A stretch of DNA of 64,000 nt. Origin: Bradyrhizobium sp. CB2312. Its GTDB lineage: Bacteria > Pseudomonadota > Alphaproteobacteria > Rhizobiales > Xanthobacteraceae. The translations under genes were made by a program, and so were the position numbers. The notes under the pieces are model-generated. The model did not search any database. It worked only from the letters and a program-made list of their open reading frames with translations, and was not told the origin of the DNA. The stretch is from NCBI RefSeq assembly GCF_029714425.1, contig NZ_CP121668.1, positions 9,507,501 to 9,571,500 of the forward strand, written 5' to 3'. Below, one piece after another: positions 1-8,240 of the stretch (its first letter is position 1; every line of letters begins with the position of its first letter).

Positions 1-1211
1 GCAAGAGCCGAGCTCCCGCGCACTCGGGAGAATCGCTTCGTCGAAACTGCTTCCGAAAAAGGTTGCAAATCAGGCGAAACGGCCCTTGCGACGGCAACGC
101 CGAGGTCGTGCCGGGTATGATCGACAAGAAAGAGCCGGATACCTCGGTCCCGCAGGTGGCTCACCAGCCCCTTTAGTCCGTCAGCCGCCGTCGGCAGGCT
201 TGCAACATCCGGCGACATCGCCTGCGGTTGAAGCAATGCGCAATCCTCTGCCGCGAACGCTGCGCGACGCAGATGGCGACGATCCGCTTCATTCAATGCG
301 GCATCGCCCGCCTCGTCCCGCTTGGTTGCTGCGACCGGTGCAGCCAGCTCCATCTGACACATCTCGAGCACCGCAGCCCTTGCCGCGTCGTTCGCGGCGA
401 GCCTTGACGATAGTCCACATGCCAATTCCCGGCCGTCGCGCGCCAGAGATACGGCCGCAACCACCGGAATGCCGATATCGGTCGTGATGTCGAGTAGCAT
501 GGTCCGCCGCGTCGACTCGCCCTTGCGCAATCGCCCGATCAATTCAGCCCCGGCTTTGGTAACGGGATGCTCCAACGCAAAGCCCTTCGGGCGAAGGCCG
601 CCCAGCCACCACATCGCGGCCGCGTCACGCTCGCAGAGCTCCAGGACTGCGCGCAGCGCGGCGGCTTCGAAGCTCGGTCCCGCGGCTGCACCTGACGACA
701 ATGCGACGACCGGGTCGATCGCCCTTCGCTCCTGCGGGCGCCTCAAGCAGAGATCAGCCGGCAAGAGTCCGGCTTCTCCGGTTGCAGCGTCAACCGCGTT
801 GACGCAGTCGATGGTTCGGTTCGCGCCTGACACGGCCTGGCCAATCCAGCCGTCGGAGACAAAGCGCGTCCGATCGCTCGCGGCGACCGTGGCCGCAATG
901 TCGCCCGGCCGTTCGAACTGGGAGAGATACTCGGCTGCCTCTCCCAGACATGACACCAGCGCTGTCGCTTGCGTCTCGCCGTTTCCTGTGACGCTTAGTC
1001 GCGCCCCCGCGCCAGCCGTCGCGCTCGGATCGGGGGCGATGACGATCTCGCCGCCGATGCAGTGAAAGCCCGGGGCAAAGGGCGATGCAATCGAGAACAC
1101 GCGGCTCAGACGCGCCGTAAGCGCGACGAGCTCGGCCGATGCGAGACCAGCAATGCTGTCCAGCAGCTTGGCGTCAGATTGGGAACGCAAATCCAGGGCG
1201 GCGAGATTCAT
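1..1211 (-). CDS. YcaO-domain protein (TOMM/thioamide-type peptide modification), 3' end off window
   Basis: The minus-strand frame from the ATG at 1211 stays open to base 1, giving at least 403 residues; the C-terminus is missing. YcaO hallmarks are visible: ALVSCLGEAAEYLSQF near residue 85-100, and the ATP/Mg signature SSGAAAGPSFEAA running into LRAVLELCERDA at about 172-197, with E191 and E194 as probable Mg ligands. YcaO enzymes use ATP to activate peptide backbone amides, forming azolines or, with TfuA partners, thioamides. In rhizobia a tfuA gene often sits beside ycaO; here it would lie to the left of the window. The ATG overlaps the TGA of an upstream 10-codon frame (ATGA), and no strong Shine-Dalgarno is seen. 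No precursor peptide is obvious, so the substrate is unknown. Confidence 0.8.
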   Translation of the reverse strand, partial: MNLAALDLRSQSDAKLLDSIAGLASAELVALTARLSRVFSIASPFAPGFHCIGGEIVIAPDPSATAGAGARLSVTGNGETQATALVSCLGEAAEYLSQFERPGDIAATVAASDRTRFVSDGWIGQAVSGANRTIDCVNAVDAATGEAGLLPADLCLRRPQERRAIDPVVALSSGAAAGPSFEAAALRAVLELCERDAAAMWWLGGLRPKGFALEHPVTKAGAELIGRLRKGESTRRTMLLDITTDIGIPVVAAVSLARDGRELACGLSSRLAANDAARAAVLEMCQMELAAPVAATKRDEAGDAALNEADRRHLRRAAFAAEDCALLQPQAMSPDVASLPTAADGLKGLVSHLRDRGIRLFLVDHTRHDLGVAVARAVSPDLQPFSEAVSTKRFSRVRGSSAL

Positions 1212-1510
1212 GGATCGATCCCGGCCAGGTTTTCGGTCATTCGCACCACCATACTAGCTTAAGACGCACGCAAGCCAAACAACCCGCCCAAGTGCGCGTG
1301 TCCTCATCGCATCCCACAACCTCAATCTGACCGCTGAAAACAAGCGAGTTCGTCAAACGAGCGTGAAAAATCGTGCTGAATGGCAATTCTGACTGCATCC
1401 CGGGATCACCCCGTCTCTCGTGGCAGGTCACGCTGCAATGACGCCTGCCTGCTTAAGGTGCCTGCATCCGACGCAGACGATTGGCCGCAACACCAATCAG
1501 GAGGCGCACC
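1212..1510. other. Intergenic region between ycaO and the cyclase gene
   Basis: About 300 bases separate the divergent ycaO (minus) and cyclase (plus) genes. The stretch is noticeably less GC-rich than its flanks, as expected for a double promoter region. It contains a 64-codon minus-strand frame (1237-1431) whose TGA overlaps the ATG of a 10-codon frame by ATGA; that frame in turn overlaps the ycaO start by ATGA. I do not consider either a proven gene. Confidence 0.5.
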
Positions 1511-2236
1511 ATGAAGTTGAGAACGTTGACAGAATCGCGCATTGCGATGACGGAGACACCAGGTCGACGGGATGTGCCGGCACTCGAACGCAGGTGGGGC
1601 GCGGTCCTCGCGGTCGACATCGTCGGCTATTCGCGGCTGACGATCCTGGACGCGGAATTGGCCTATTTTCTGTACAAATCTCATCGACGTGAGCTGCTCG
1701 ACCGGAAGCTCGAGGAGTACGGCGCTCGATTCTTCAAATCGACCGGCGACGGAATCCTGGCCGAATTCGAGACCGCAATTGATGCGACCTGCTGTGCCGT
1801 CGACATCCAGAAGGGGATGATCGAGCGCGGCCGAGGTGCCGCCAAGGACAACCAGATCATCTTTCGAATGGGCTTGAGTTGCGGACCAATCCTGGCCGAC
1901 GCCGAGGATATCTATGGCCACGACGTCAATGTGGCCGCGCGTCTGCAATCCATCGCACCGGCAGGCGGGATCGCGATGACCGACGAAATCGCAACCCGCG
2001 TCGAGAGTGTCCTCACCATGCAACTCGATGACGTCGGGGAGCAATATTTTCACAACATGGAACGCCCCGTGCGCGTCTTTCAATGCAGCTTCGAGGATGA
2101 TGCCGTCGAGCCTCGAACGAAGACGAAGCAGTTGAAAGGATCTCAGCCGCTTCGGCGTTCGGTCCAGCGCGTCATGCGCTCCGCCGCCTCCGACAGGGGG
2201 AGCAACAGGATCGTGCGCGACATGCGAATGTCATAA
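1511..2236 (+). CDS. Class III adenylate/guanylate cyclase, catalytic domain only
   Basis: 241 residues made almost entirely of one class III nucleotide cyclase domain (about 28-205), which would make cAMP from ATP. Metal-binding aspartates are D36 (in AVDIVGYSRL) and D80 (in KSTGDGILAEF). K76 and D138 (in YGHDVNVAARL) are the purine-recognition pair of adenylate cyclases, and N140/R144 are the transition-state residues. The start at 1511 is chosen because GAGG lies 8 bases upstream; an in-frame ATG at 1481 lacks such a site. There is no transmembrane or sensor domain; the 35-residue tail is basic. Rhizobial genomes carry many such cyclases, so its specific signal cannot be guessed. It is divergent from ycaO. 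Confidence 0.85.
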   Translation: MKLRTLTESRIAMTETPGRRDVPALERRWGAVLAVDIVGYSRLTILDAELAYFLYKSHRRELLDRKLEEYGARFFKSTGDGILAEFETAIDATCCAVDIQKGMIERGRGAAKDNQIIFRMGLSCGPILADAEDIYGHDVNVAARLQSIAPAGGIAMTDEIATRVESVLTMQLDDVGEQYFHNMERPVRVFQCSFEDDAVEPRTKTKQLKGSQPLRRSVQRVMRSAASDRGSNRIVRDMRMS

Positions 2237-2274
2237 AGACCAGCTGCGCGCACCCATTTGGACCATGCGCGCCC

Positions 2275-3231
2275 TCACGCCCTGATATTGTTGTCCTTCA
2301 CCACCTTGCCCCAATAGGCGACCTGCTTGTCGAAGAAGGTCTTGAAGGCAGGACCGTCCTGGAGCAGCAGCGTCATCTGCTGGGTCTCCTTGAGCTGGGC
2401 GGCGGTCGCGGGCTCGCTGAGGATCTCCTTGGACGCGGTCGCAAACGCGGAGACAATGTCAGGCGGCGTGCCGGTCGGCGCGAAGATGCCCCACCAGGCC
2501 AGCGTCTCGAAATCGGGAAAGCCGGCCTCGATCGCGGTCGGCGTGTCCGGCAGCGCCGGCAGCCGCTCGCGGCCGAGCTGGAGGATCGGACGCAGCATAT
2601 TGGTACCGAGCTGGGCCGCGACCAACGCCACCGATCCCGCGATCAGGTCGACATGGCCGCCGAGCACGTCGTTCATCGCAGGGCCGCCGCCGCGATAGGG
2701 CACGTGCATGATCTCGACACCAGCCTTGTTGCCGAGCACGGTCATGGCGAGATGGCCGAGCGTGCCGATGCCGACGGAAGCGTATTTCACCGCGCCGGGC
2801 GTCGCCTTGCAGGCGGCGACCACGTCGGCAAAGCTCTTGTAGGGACGGCCGGCGCCGGCCGCGATCACATAAGGCGCGGTGCCGACCAACAGCACCGGCA
2901 TCAGCTCGCGCTCGACATCGACCGGCGGCTTGTCGAGGATGGACGGGATCACCGCATGCGAGTCGAACGTGACCAGAAACGTCGAGCCGTCGGCTGGGCT
3001 CTTGGCGACCTGCGCCGCGCCGAGCGCACCGGCGGCACCCGACTTGTTCTCGACGACGACGATGCGGCCCAGCTTTGTCTGCAGATTGCTCTGGAGCAGC
3101 CGCGCCATGGCATCGGTCGAGCCGCCCGGTGGGAACGGCACCACCAGCGTGATTTTCGAGGCCTGTGCGCTTGCCGGTGCCATCGCAAGAATGGCGGGCG
3201 CGGCCAGCAGCGCCCGTCGTGTGATCGTCAT
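2275..3231 (-). CDS. Bug/TctC-family periplasmic solute-binding protein
   Basis: 318 residues. An N-terminal twin-Arg-like or Sec signal (MTITRRALLAAPAILAMAPA) is followed by the Bug signature KITLVVPFPPGGSTDAMARLL at about 25-45. The later blocks KYASVGIGTLGHLAM and HVPYRGGGPAMNDVLGG are typical of tripartite tricarboxylate transporter receptors, which bind carboxylates in the periplasm. The start at 3231 has GAGGGGA immediately upstream; a longer frame to 3360 has no support. It is the last gene of a minus-strand set (acyl-CoA ligase, RraA-like, cupin, Bug), suggesting that its ligand is the acid processed by those enzymes. No TctA/TctB membrane genes are nearby, as is common for orphan Bug receptors. 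Confidence 0.85.
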   Translation of the reverse strand: MTITRRALLAAPAILAMAPASAQASKITLVVPFPPGGSTDAMARLLQSNLQTKLGRIVVVENKSGAAGALGAAQVAKSPADGSTFLVTFDSHAVIPSILDKPPVDVERELMPVLLVGTAPYVIAAGAGRPYKSFADVVAACKATPGAVKYASVGIGTLGHLAMTVLGNKAGVEIMHVPYRGGGPAMNDVLGGHVDLIAGSVALVAAQLGTNMLRPILQLGRERLPALPDTPTAIEAGFPDFETLAWWGIFAPTGTPPDIVSAFATASKEILSEPATAAQLKETQQMTLLLQDGPAFKTFFDKQVAYWGKVVKDNNIRA

Positions 3232-3280
3232 GGTCCCCTCCCTTTTGTTTCTTGCGCTTTGCTTTTTTGCTTTTGAGCGC

Positions 3281-3652
3281 TCAGGTCGTGCCGAAGCCGG
3301 ATCCTGGTTTTCTGTATTCTGGCCGAGGCGGACTAAAAATGTCCAGCACGCGGGCGCCATCGGGGCCGGCCCGCATGGTGTGCGGCACGTTGCCGGGCGT
3401 GCGCCAGAAGTCGCCCTTCTTCACCGGAATTTCCTCATCGCCCTGGACGCGGATCGCGGACCCGTCGAGCAGCACGCCCCATTGCTCCTCGGGATGATGA
3501 TGCAGCGAACCTTGCGCATGCGGGGCCAGCGTCACCACCGACAGCATCGCCTGCTCGCCGGAGAAGATGCGCGTGGTCACGCCGGCGGCGAGCTCGCGGA
3601 ACAGGCCATCCTCGGGATTATCGATGTTGTGGAATTCGTCCTTCTGGCTCAC
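3281..3652 (-). CDS. Small single-domain cupin protein
   Basis: 123 residues forming one cupin barrel (about 35-105). The metal-binding motif 1 is visible as GSLHHHPEEQWGVLLDG (HxH and E ligands), and motif 2 as PGNVPHTMRAG. Such proteins are either small metal-dependent enzymes (isomerases, dioxygenases) or sugar/acid-binding folds; nothing in the sequence distinguishes these. It lies between the RraA-like gene (26 bases upstream) and the Bug receptor gene (49 bases downstream), all on the minus strand, so a shared role in one catabolic route is likely. Confidence 0.75.
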   Translation of the reverse strand: MSQKDEFHNIDNPEDGLFRELAAGVTTRIFSGEQAMLSVVTLAPHAQGSLHHHPEEQWGVLLDGSAIRVQGDEEIPVKKGDFWRTPGNVPHTMRAGPDGARVLDIFSPPRPEYRKPGSGFGTT

Positions 3653-3678
3653 GTCATTTTCCCTTTGTTCTTCTCTGA

Positions 3679-4317
3679 TCAGGTTTTGCCATAGGAGCCC
3701 TGGTAGCGGCCCTCGCGGATCGCCTTCATGGTCTCTTCCTCGCGCGCGACCTGGGCGCGCACGGCATCAAGCAGCGCAGCCGCGCCGGCGGCAGGGAACG
3801 ACACCACGCCGTCCTCGTCGCCGACCACGATGTCGCCGGGCGAGATCACGCTGCCGCCGATCGTCACGGGCACGTTGATCTCGCCGGGACCGTTCTTGTA
3901 GGGGCCGCGATGGATCACCGCGCGGGCGTAGCAGGGGAAATCGTCGGCCGCGAAAGCCGCGACATCGCGGATCGCGCCGTCGATGACGTAGCCTTCGGCT
4001 TTGCGCCACTGCGCGATGTTCTTCATGATCTCGCCGACCAGCGCCCGCGTCTCGTCGCCGCCGCCGTCGACCACGATGACGTCGCCGGGACCGACCAGCT
4101 CCAGCGCACGGTGGATGGCGAGATTGTCGCCGGGCCGGGTGCGCACCGTGAAGGCCGTGCCCACCAGCTTGCCGCCGCGATGATAAGGCTTCAGCCCCAC
4201 CGCGCCCGGCAGCCGGGCTAGATTGTCCGAGATGACCGAGGTCGGCGCACCGCGAAAGCCCTCGATGATCTCGGCCGGCGGCTTCGGCACGCTGTTCGCT
4301 GCGATGGTGATCGTCAT
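3679..4317 (-). CDS. RraA-family protein, probable 4-hydroxy-4-methyl-2-oxoglutarate/oxaloacetate-type aldolase
   Basis: 212 residues of the RraA/HMG-aldolase fold. Visible blocks are PTSVISDNLARL, the core GPGDVIVVDGGGDETRALVGEI, then IDGAIRDV and PVTIGGSVISPGDIVVGDEDGV. In the aldolase group the Arg-Asp pair of G-x-I-R-D (here AIRDVAAF) binds substrate and metal. Members cleave 4-carboxy-4-hydroxy-2-oxoadipate or related acids to pyruvate, the end of protocatechuate and gallate 4,5-cleavage; others regulate RNase E. Operon context with an acyl-CoA ligase, a cupin and a carboxylate receptor favours an enzyme. The start at 4317 has AAAGGACT upstream; the longer frame to 4407 would overlap the ligase gene. 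Confidence 0.75.
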   Translation of the reverse strand: MTITIAANSVPKPPAEIIEGFRGAPTSVISDNLARLPGAVGLKPYHRGGKLVGTAFTVRTRPGDNLAIHRALELVGPGDVIVVDGGGDETRALVGEIMKNIAQWRKAEGYVIDGAIRDVAAFAADDFPCYARAVIHRGPYKNGPGEINVPVTIGGSVISPGDIVVGDEDGVVSFPAAGAAALLDAVRAQVAREEETMKAIREGRYQGSYGKT

Positions 4318-4343
4318 GTCAAAGAGTCCTTTCGTGAATTTTC

Positions 4344-5861
4344 TTATTCGGCTTGCACCCGCGCCTTTGCCGGCATGATCCGGAAGGCGCGTCCCTCCTT
4401 CATCCACGCCGCGCGCTCGTCGCGCAACAACGTTCTGCGAACCTTGCCTGAATCATCGCGCGGCGGGGCGCTGACGATCTCGAAGCTTTCAGGGTGCTTG
4501 TAGCGGCTGAGCCGGTCCTTCAGGAAATCCGCCATGCCGTCCGCGATGGCCTGTCCATCGGCATCGGGCTCCGGCTCGATGATGGCGTGCACGCGCTGGC
4601 CCAATTCCGGATCGGGCAATCCCACCACCACGCAGGAGCGCACGCCCGGACACTCGGAGACCGCGGCCTCCACCTCCGCCGGATAGATGTTGGCACCGCC
4701 ACGCAGCACCATGTCGGCGAGACGGTCGCCGAGATAGAGATAGCCTTCCGCATCCAGCCGGCCGATGTCGCCGAGCGACTCCCAGCCATCGCTGCGTCGC
4801 TTCGGCTCGGCACCGAGATAATGATAGGTCGCGTCCTTGCCGTCATTGTTGAGGAAGTAGATCTCGCCGGTCTCCCCGGGCGCGACGTCGTTGCCGTCCT
4901 CGCCGATGATGCGCAGCTTCGCCATCTCGCCGATCTTGCCGACCGAGCCCTTGTGCGTCAGCCATTCCGTGCCTGAGATGATGCAGGACCCTTGCCGCTC
5001 GGTGCCGCCATAGAGCTCCCAGATCCGCTCGGGCCCGAGCCAGGCGATCCAGTTCTCTTTCAGCCAGGGCGGCATGGGTGCTGCCATGTGAAACACGGTC
5101 TGCAGGCTCGACACGTCGTAGGCATTGCGCACATGCTCCGGCAGCGCCCAAACCCGGTGCATCATGGTCGGCACGAAATTGACCCACTGCACGCGCTCGC
5201 GCGCGATCTGGCGCAGCGTCTCCTCGGCGTCGAACTTGGTCAGGCCAGTGAGCTTGCCGCCGACGAATAGCGCGTAATGCGACACGATGAACGGCGCGTT
5301 GTGATAGAGCGGACCGGGGTTGAGCAGCGAGACCCCAAAGGGAATGTTGAGCGGCGGCGTTGCGACGGTGTCGGTGACGGCCGGTTGATGATCGAGGATC
5401 ACCTTGGGACGGCCGGTCGAGCCGCCGGAGGTCATGGCCTTCCAGTGGCGCGCCACCGGCGCGCTAAGTGGCTCGTCCGAAAATCCCTCGGGCATGAAGT
5501 CCGCAGGCAGGCGGTTCGGGGCATTCCAGTCGGCCTCGCCGCCGACCACCAGCGCCGGTTTCAAGATGTCGAGCACCGCGGCCGCCTCGCCGCGCGGCAG
5601 CCGCCACGACAGCGAGGTCGGCGTCGCCCCGCACTTCCATACCGCGAAGGACGTCTCGAAGAACGCGTTGCCGTTCGGCAAGCCGATGGCGACGAAATCG
5701 CCGGGCTTGACACCCTTGGCTGCGAACGCCCGCGCGCGCCGGTTGGCGCCGCGCTCGAGCTCGTCCCATGTCAGCCTATCTTGTCCATGCTGGACGGCGA
5801 TCGTGCCTTGCGGTTTGCGTTCAGCGTACCAGCGCGGCACGTCGGACAGGGGCAGCAGCAT
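4344..5861 (-). CDS. AMP-dependent acyl-CoA synthetase/ligase (ANL superfamily)
   Basis: About 505 residues. The P-loop-like motif MTSGGSTGRPKVI, the A5 motif WELYGGTERQG, the hinge region LGDIGRLDAEGYLYLGDR followed by ADMVLRGGANIYPAEVE, and the C-terminal lysine block DSGKVRRTLL are all intact, so it should activate a carboxylic acid to its acyl-CoA through an acyl-adenylate. The substrate is not evident; the sequence is not of the benzoate or feruloyl subgroups seen elsewhere in the window. The start is uncertain: MLLPLSDVPRWY at 5861 matches the usual N-terminus, but the frame extends to an ATG at 5909. It is first in the minus-strand set leading to the RraA-like, cupin and Bug genes. Confidence 0.8.
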   Translation of the reverse strand: MLLPLSDVPRWYAERKPQGTIAVQHGQDRLTWDELERGANRRARAFAAKGVKPGDFVAIGLPNGNAFFETSFAVWKCGATPTSLSWRLPRGEAAAVLDILKPALVVGGEADWNAPNRLPADFMPEGFSDEPLSAPVARHWKAMTSGGSTGRPKVILDHQPAVTDTVATPPLNIPFGVSLLNPGPLYHNAPFIVSHYALFVGGKLTGLTKFDAEETLRQIARERVQWVNFVPTMMHRVWALPEHVRNAYDVSSLQTVFHMAAPMPPWLKENWIAWLGPERIWELYGGTERQGSCIISGTEWLTHKGSVGKIGEMAKLRIIGEDGNDVAPGETGEIYFLNNDGKDATYHYLGAEPKRRSDGWESLGDIGRLDAEGYLYLGDRLADMVLRGGANIYPAEVEAAVSECPGVRSCVVVGLPDPELGQRVHAIIEPEPDADGQAIADGMADFLKDRLSRYKHPESFEIVSAPPRDDSGKVRRTLLRDERAAWMKEGRAFRIMPAKARVQAE

Positions 5862-6104
5862 CGGGCGTTTCCACTTCTTCTTGGCGTCTTGTTCTTGGCG
5901 TCGCCCCATGACGAGGCGCCTCGCGGCATGAACTGTAACAGCAAGCCGATACGGCGCTGTAACTTCGAGGCCACGTCAAGCAAAAAATGTCAGCATTACA
6001 GCCATGAAATTCCCGAGTTCCATGGGTGACAAGCCGGCGATAAAGGGGCAAAAATCCGGCTCGACTCGGTTCGGGTTGAGTCGTGTAAGGAATGCTCTCG
6101 TAGA
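5862..6104. promoter_or_regulatory. Divergent promoter region with CTGTAAC direct repeats
   Basis: About 240 bases, less GC-rich than its neighbours, between the minus-strand ligase gene and the plus-strand secreted-protein gene. The heptamer CTGTAAC occurs at about 5934 and again at about 5957, and a related ACAGC lies further on near 5998. CGACTC and GAGTCG form a short stem near 6061-6082, just before the 6105 start. No specific regulator can be named. Confidence 0.35.
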
Positions 6105-6725
6105 ATGTCAGTTGTAGTTGCATCGCGTCGGGTGGCGCCGCTTCTCGTTGCCGCAGCAGGATTTTCTCTGCTGACCCCGTCGCATGTCCAAGCGCAATGG
6201 TGGAAGCGCGCACCGGTCGATTTCGAGGAATGCGCCGACGCCGCCGAGAGGGCTGCAACCAAGACCGAGAAGACGGCCCAGCTCGCCGACTGCAACGCCA
6301 AATTCGCCGGTCGCCGCAAGCCGGGCGGCGGTTATTCCTACTACGACTTCCTTCAGGACCGCACCTTCGACATCGCCGGCCCCAATCCAACGCCGGAAGA
6401 GCAGAAGAAGATCGACGAATCCTACACCGCCTATCTCGCCAACCAGCGCCGCAGCAACGAGGCCGCGCAAGCCACGGCGCGTCAGCAGCGCGAGCAGCAG
6501 GAGCAACAGGTACAACAGCTCCAGCGGGTCGCGCTGCGCACCGAGGTCGAGCGCGTGCCTGTCCCGGTCGAGCGGCCGAAGGTTCAGCAGGCCGTCGGCC
6601 AGCGAAAGGGCGCACCCTGCACCAAGGGCTCGTTCTCCTGCGAATGGCCACGCCTGTCGGAAAGCTTGAACGAACTGAAGAAGCTGTTCAATCCGGCCCC
6701 GAGCAAGCCGGCGAAGAAGGGGTGA
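6105..6725 (+). CDS. Secreted protein of unknown function with Gln-rich coiled coil
   Basis: 206 residues that I do not recognise as a named family. A Sec signal peptide is clear (about residues 1-31, hydrophobic core VAPLLVAAAGFSLL, probable cleavage after HVQA). The mature N-terminal half contains two cysteines (ECADAAER, LADCNAKF) and a GGGYSYYDFLQDRTFDI stretch. The middle (about 125-155) is a Q/E-rich, probably coiled-coil segment (QQREQQEQQVQQLQRV). The C-terminal part has a second cysteine pair (APCTKGSFSCEW) and a basic tail. Two disulfides in the periplasm are plausible. It is a single-gene unit. Confidence 0.65.
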   Translation: MSVVVASRRVAPLLVAAAGFSLLTPSHVQAQWWKRAPVDFEECADAAERAATKTEKTAQLADCNAKFAGRRKPGGGYSYYDFLQDRTFDIAGPNPTPEEQKKIDESYTAYLANQRRSNEAAQATARQQREQQEQQVQQLQRVALRTEVERVPVPVERPKVQQAVGQRKGAPCTKGSFSCEWPRLSESLNELKKLFNPAPSKPAKKG

Positions 6726-6740
6726 GCTTGCACTGACTCG

Positions 6741-6831
6741 TAGGGTGGGCAAAGGCGCGCTTTGCGCGCCGTGCCCACCACGTTCTGACGAGATAGAAGG
6801 TGGGCACGCTTCGCTTTGCGCACCCTACGGG
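6741..6831. repeat. Palindromic intergenic repeat (GTAGGGTGGGC type)
   Basis: The ends GTAGGGTGGGCAAAG and CGCTTTGCGCACCCTAC are inverted, with an internal smaller hairpin (GGCGCGCTTTGCGCGCC) and an inner GGTGGGCACG copy. This is an extragenic palindrome of the kind abundant in Bradyrhizobium. It sits between the converging 6105 and 6841 genes and may act as a transcript end. Confidence 0.65.
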
Positions 6832-6840
6832 AGCGTCACC

Positions 6841-7047
6841 TCAGCTCGGACGCTTCTTCTTGGTACGCTTCGGTACGACGACCGGCGTAGTCGCGGGCGG
6901 TGTTGGACTGCCCAATTGCGACCTGCTCTCCTGCAACCGCCGGTCATAGCCGGGCGAGTTCACGACTGTCGGCGGCCTGGCATGAGCGAGCGTCGATGCG
7001 CCGCAGAGTGCGGCGAGCGCAAGCCCGATCATCAAGCAACGCTTCAT
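6841..7047 (-). CDS. Small secreted protein, unknown function
   Basis: 68 residues: signal peptide MKRCLMIGLALAALCGASTLAHA, then a short mature region rich in Pro, Arg and Lys (PPTVVNSPGYDRRLQESRSQLG, then a KRTKKKRPS tail). A strong Shine-Dalgarno (GAGGAGG, 6 bases before the ATG) supports it. It lies 17 bases downstream of the PanE-like gene on the same strand and could be co-transcribed with it. No function can be assigned; the length and low complexity are typical of small rhizobial exported proteins. Confidence 0.6.
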   Translation of the reverse strand: MKRCLMIGLALAALCGASTLAHARPPTVVNSPGYDRRLQESRSQLGSPTPPATTPVVVPKRTKKKRPS

Positions 7048-7064
7048 CGCACACCTCCTCGCGC

Positions 7065-8072
7065 TCAGGCCGTCCCGCGGATCTGCTGCGGCGTCAGCCT
7101 CGGCGGACCGCTACCTGCGGCTTCCGCATCTCTGATCAGCGCAACAATGCGGCGCATCAGCGGCACCTCGACATGGTTTTGCTCGGCGAGCGCGATGACC
7201 GCGCCCTGGAGATAGTCGATCTCGGTCTTGCGGCCCTGCTTCAGATCCTGCCACATCGAGGAGCGCGCCTCGGGATCTATCTTCATCGTGCGTCCGAGGA
7301 TTGCGTTGAAGATCAGGTCGGGCAGTCGCAGCAAGGCCGGCGTCCAGCTCATCGGGATCGGCGTAGACGACACCGGCGTGATGCCGGCGCCCTTCAGCGC
7401 CGCCAAGCCTTCGGCCATCTGGTCGGCGAACAGCCTCCGCCAGTCACGGTTCGCCAGCTGTGCGGCGAGCGGCATATCGGACAATGCGCTGAGCGCGTTG
7501 TTCAGGTTGATGATCAGCTTGCCCCATTGCACGCCGGTGATGTCACCGCTGGCGCGCATCGCAAGACCGGGCACCGAGAGCGCCGCGGCGGTGTTCGCCT
7601 CATCCTCTCCGATATGGATGTCGCCGGAGGTCGAACGGTGAAAACGCCCATCGCCCATCGCGATCACATTGAACGGCACCATGCCGGCGAGCACGCGCCG
7701 GCCACCGAGGCGCTCGCGCAGCACAGCGACATTGCCGATCCCGTTCTGAAGCGAGACGATCACCGCGTCCTGCGGCGCATGCCGGGCGATCTGGTCGGCC
7801 ACATCGGCGCTGTCGGCGCTCTTCACCGTCACCAGCACGATGCCGGCGCTGTGCAAGATGGCGGGGTCTTCCGACAGCGCGAGCTGGCCGGCACCGAGCC
7901 TTTTCTCGGAGCCGTCGAAATCGGTCGGCCGCAGGCCGAATCGCTCGATCTCGGTCTTCACCCGCGGCCGCACCAGCAGCGCGACGCGGCGGCTTGACGC
8001 GGCCAGCATGCCGCCGACGAAACAGCCGATGGCGCCTGCGCCGGCCACCACGATCGGTCGATCCGTAACCAC
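7065..8072 (-). CDS. panE: 2-dehydropantoate 2-reductase family protein (PanE/ApbA)
   Basis: 335 residues. The N-terminal Rossmann motif VVAGAGAIGCFVGGML (about 8-25) binds NADPH; VLVTVKSADS and VSLQNGIGNVAVL are the usual ApbA blocks, and the central WGKLIINLNNALSAL carries the catalytic Lys. The C-terminal all-helical domain is complete, ending with a basic GPPRLTPQQIRG tail. The family reduces ketopantoate for CoA synthesis, but alphaproteobacteria carry several paralogues acting on other 2-ketoacids, so the exact substrate is open. It is transcribed alone or with the small gene downstream. Confidence 0.8.
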   Translation of the reverse strand: MVTDRPIVVAGAGAIGCFVGGMLAASSRRVALLVRPRVKTEIERFGLRPTDFDGSEKRLGAGQLALSEDPAILHSAGIVLVTVKSADSADVADQIARHAPQDAVIVSLQNGIGNVAVLRERLGGRRVLAGMVPFNVIAMGDGRFHRSTSGDIHIGEDEANTAAALSVPGLAMRASGDITGVQWGKLIINLNNALSALSDMPLAAQLANRDWRRLFADQMAEGLAALKGAGITPVSSTPIPMSWTPALLRLPDLIFNAILGRTMKIDPEARSSMWQDLKQGRKTEIDYLQGAVIALAEQNHVEVPLMRRIVALIRDAEAAGSGPPRLTPQQIRGTA

Positions 8073-8240
8073 CAGATCTTGCTCCCCTTAACGACCCGCC
8101 CTCGATAGCAGAGGCAACGGCGCCTGCCCATTGGTTGCGATGCATCCGCCTTGTAACCGTCATGAGAGCCTCATATGTTTTCGCCCCGGGGGGTTGTCAG
8201 CGGCGAAAGCTCGCCGAACGAGACGCCAAAGGAGAGCACC

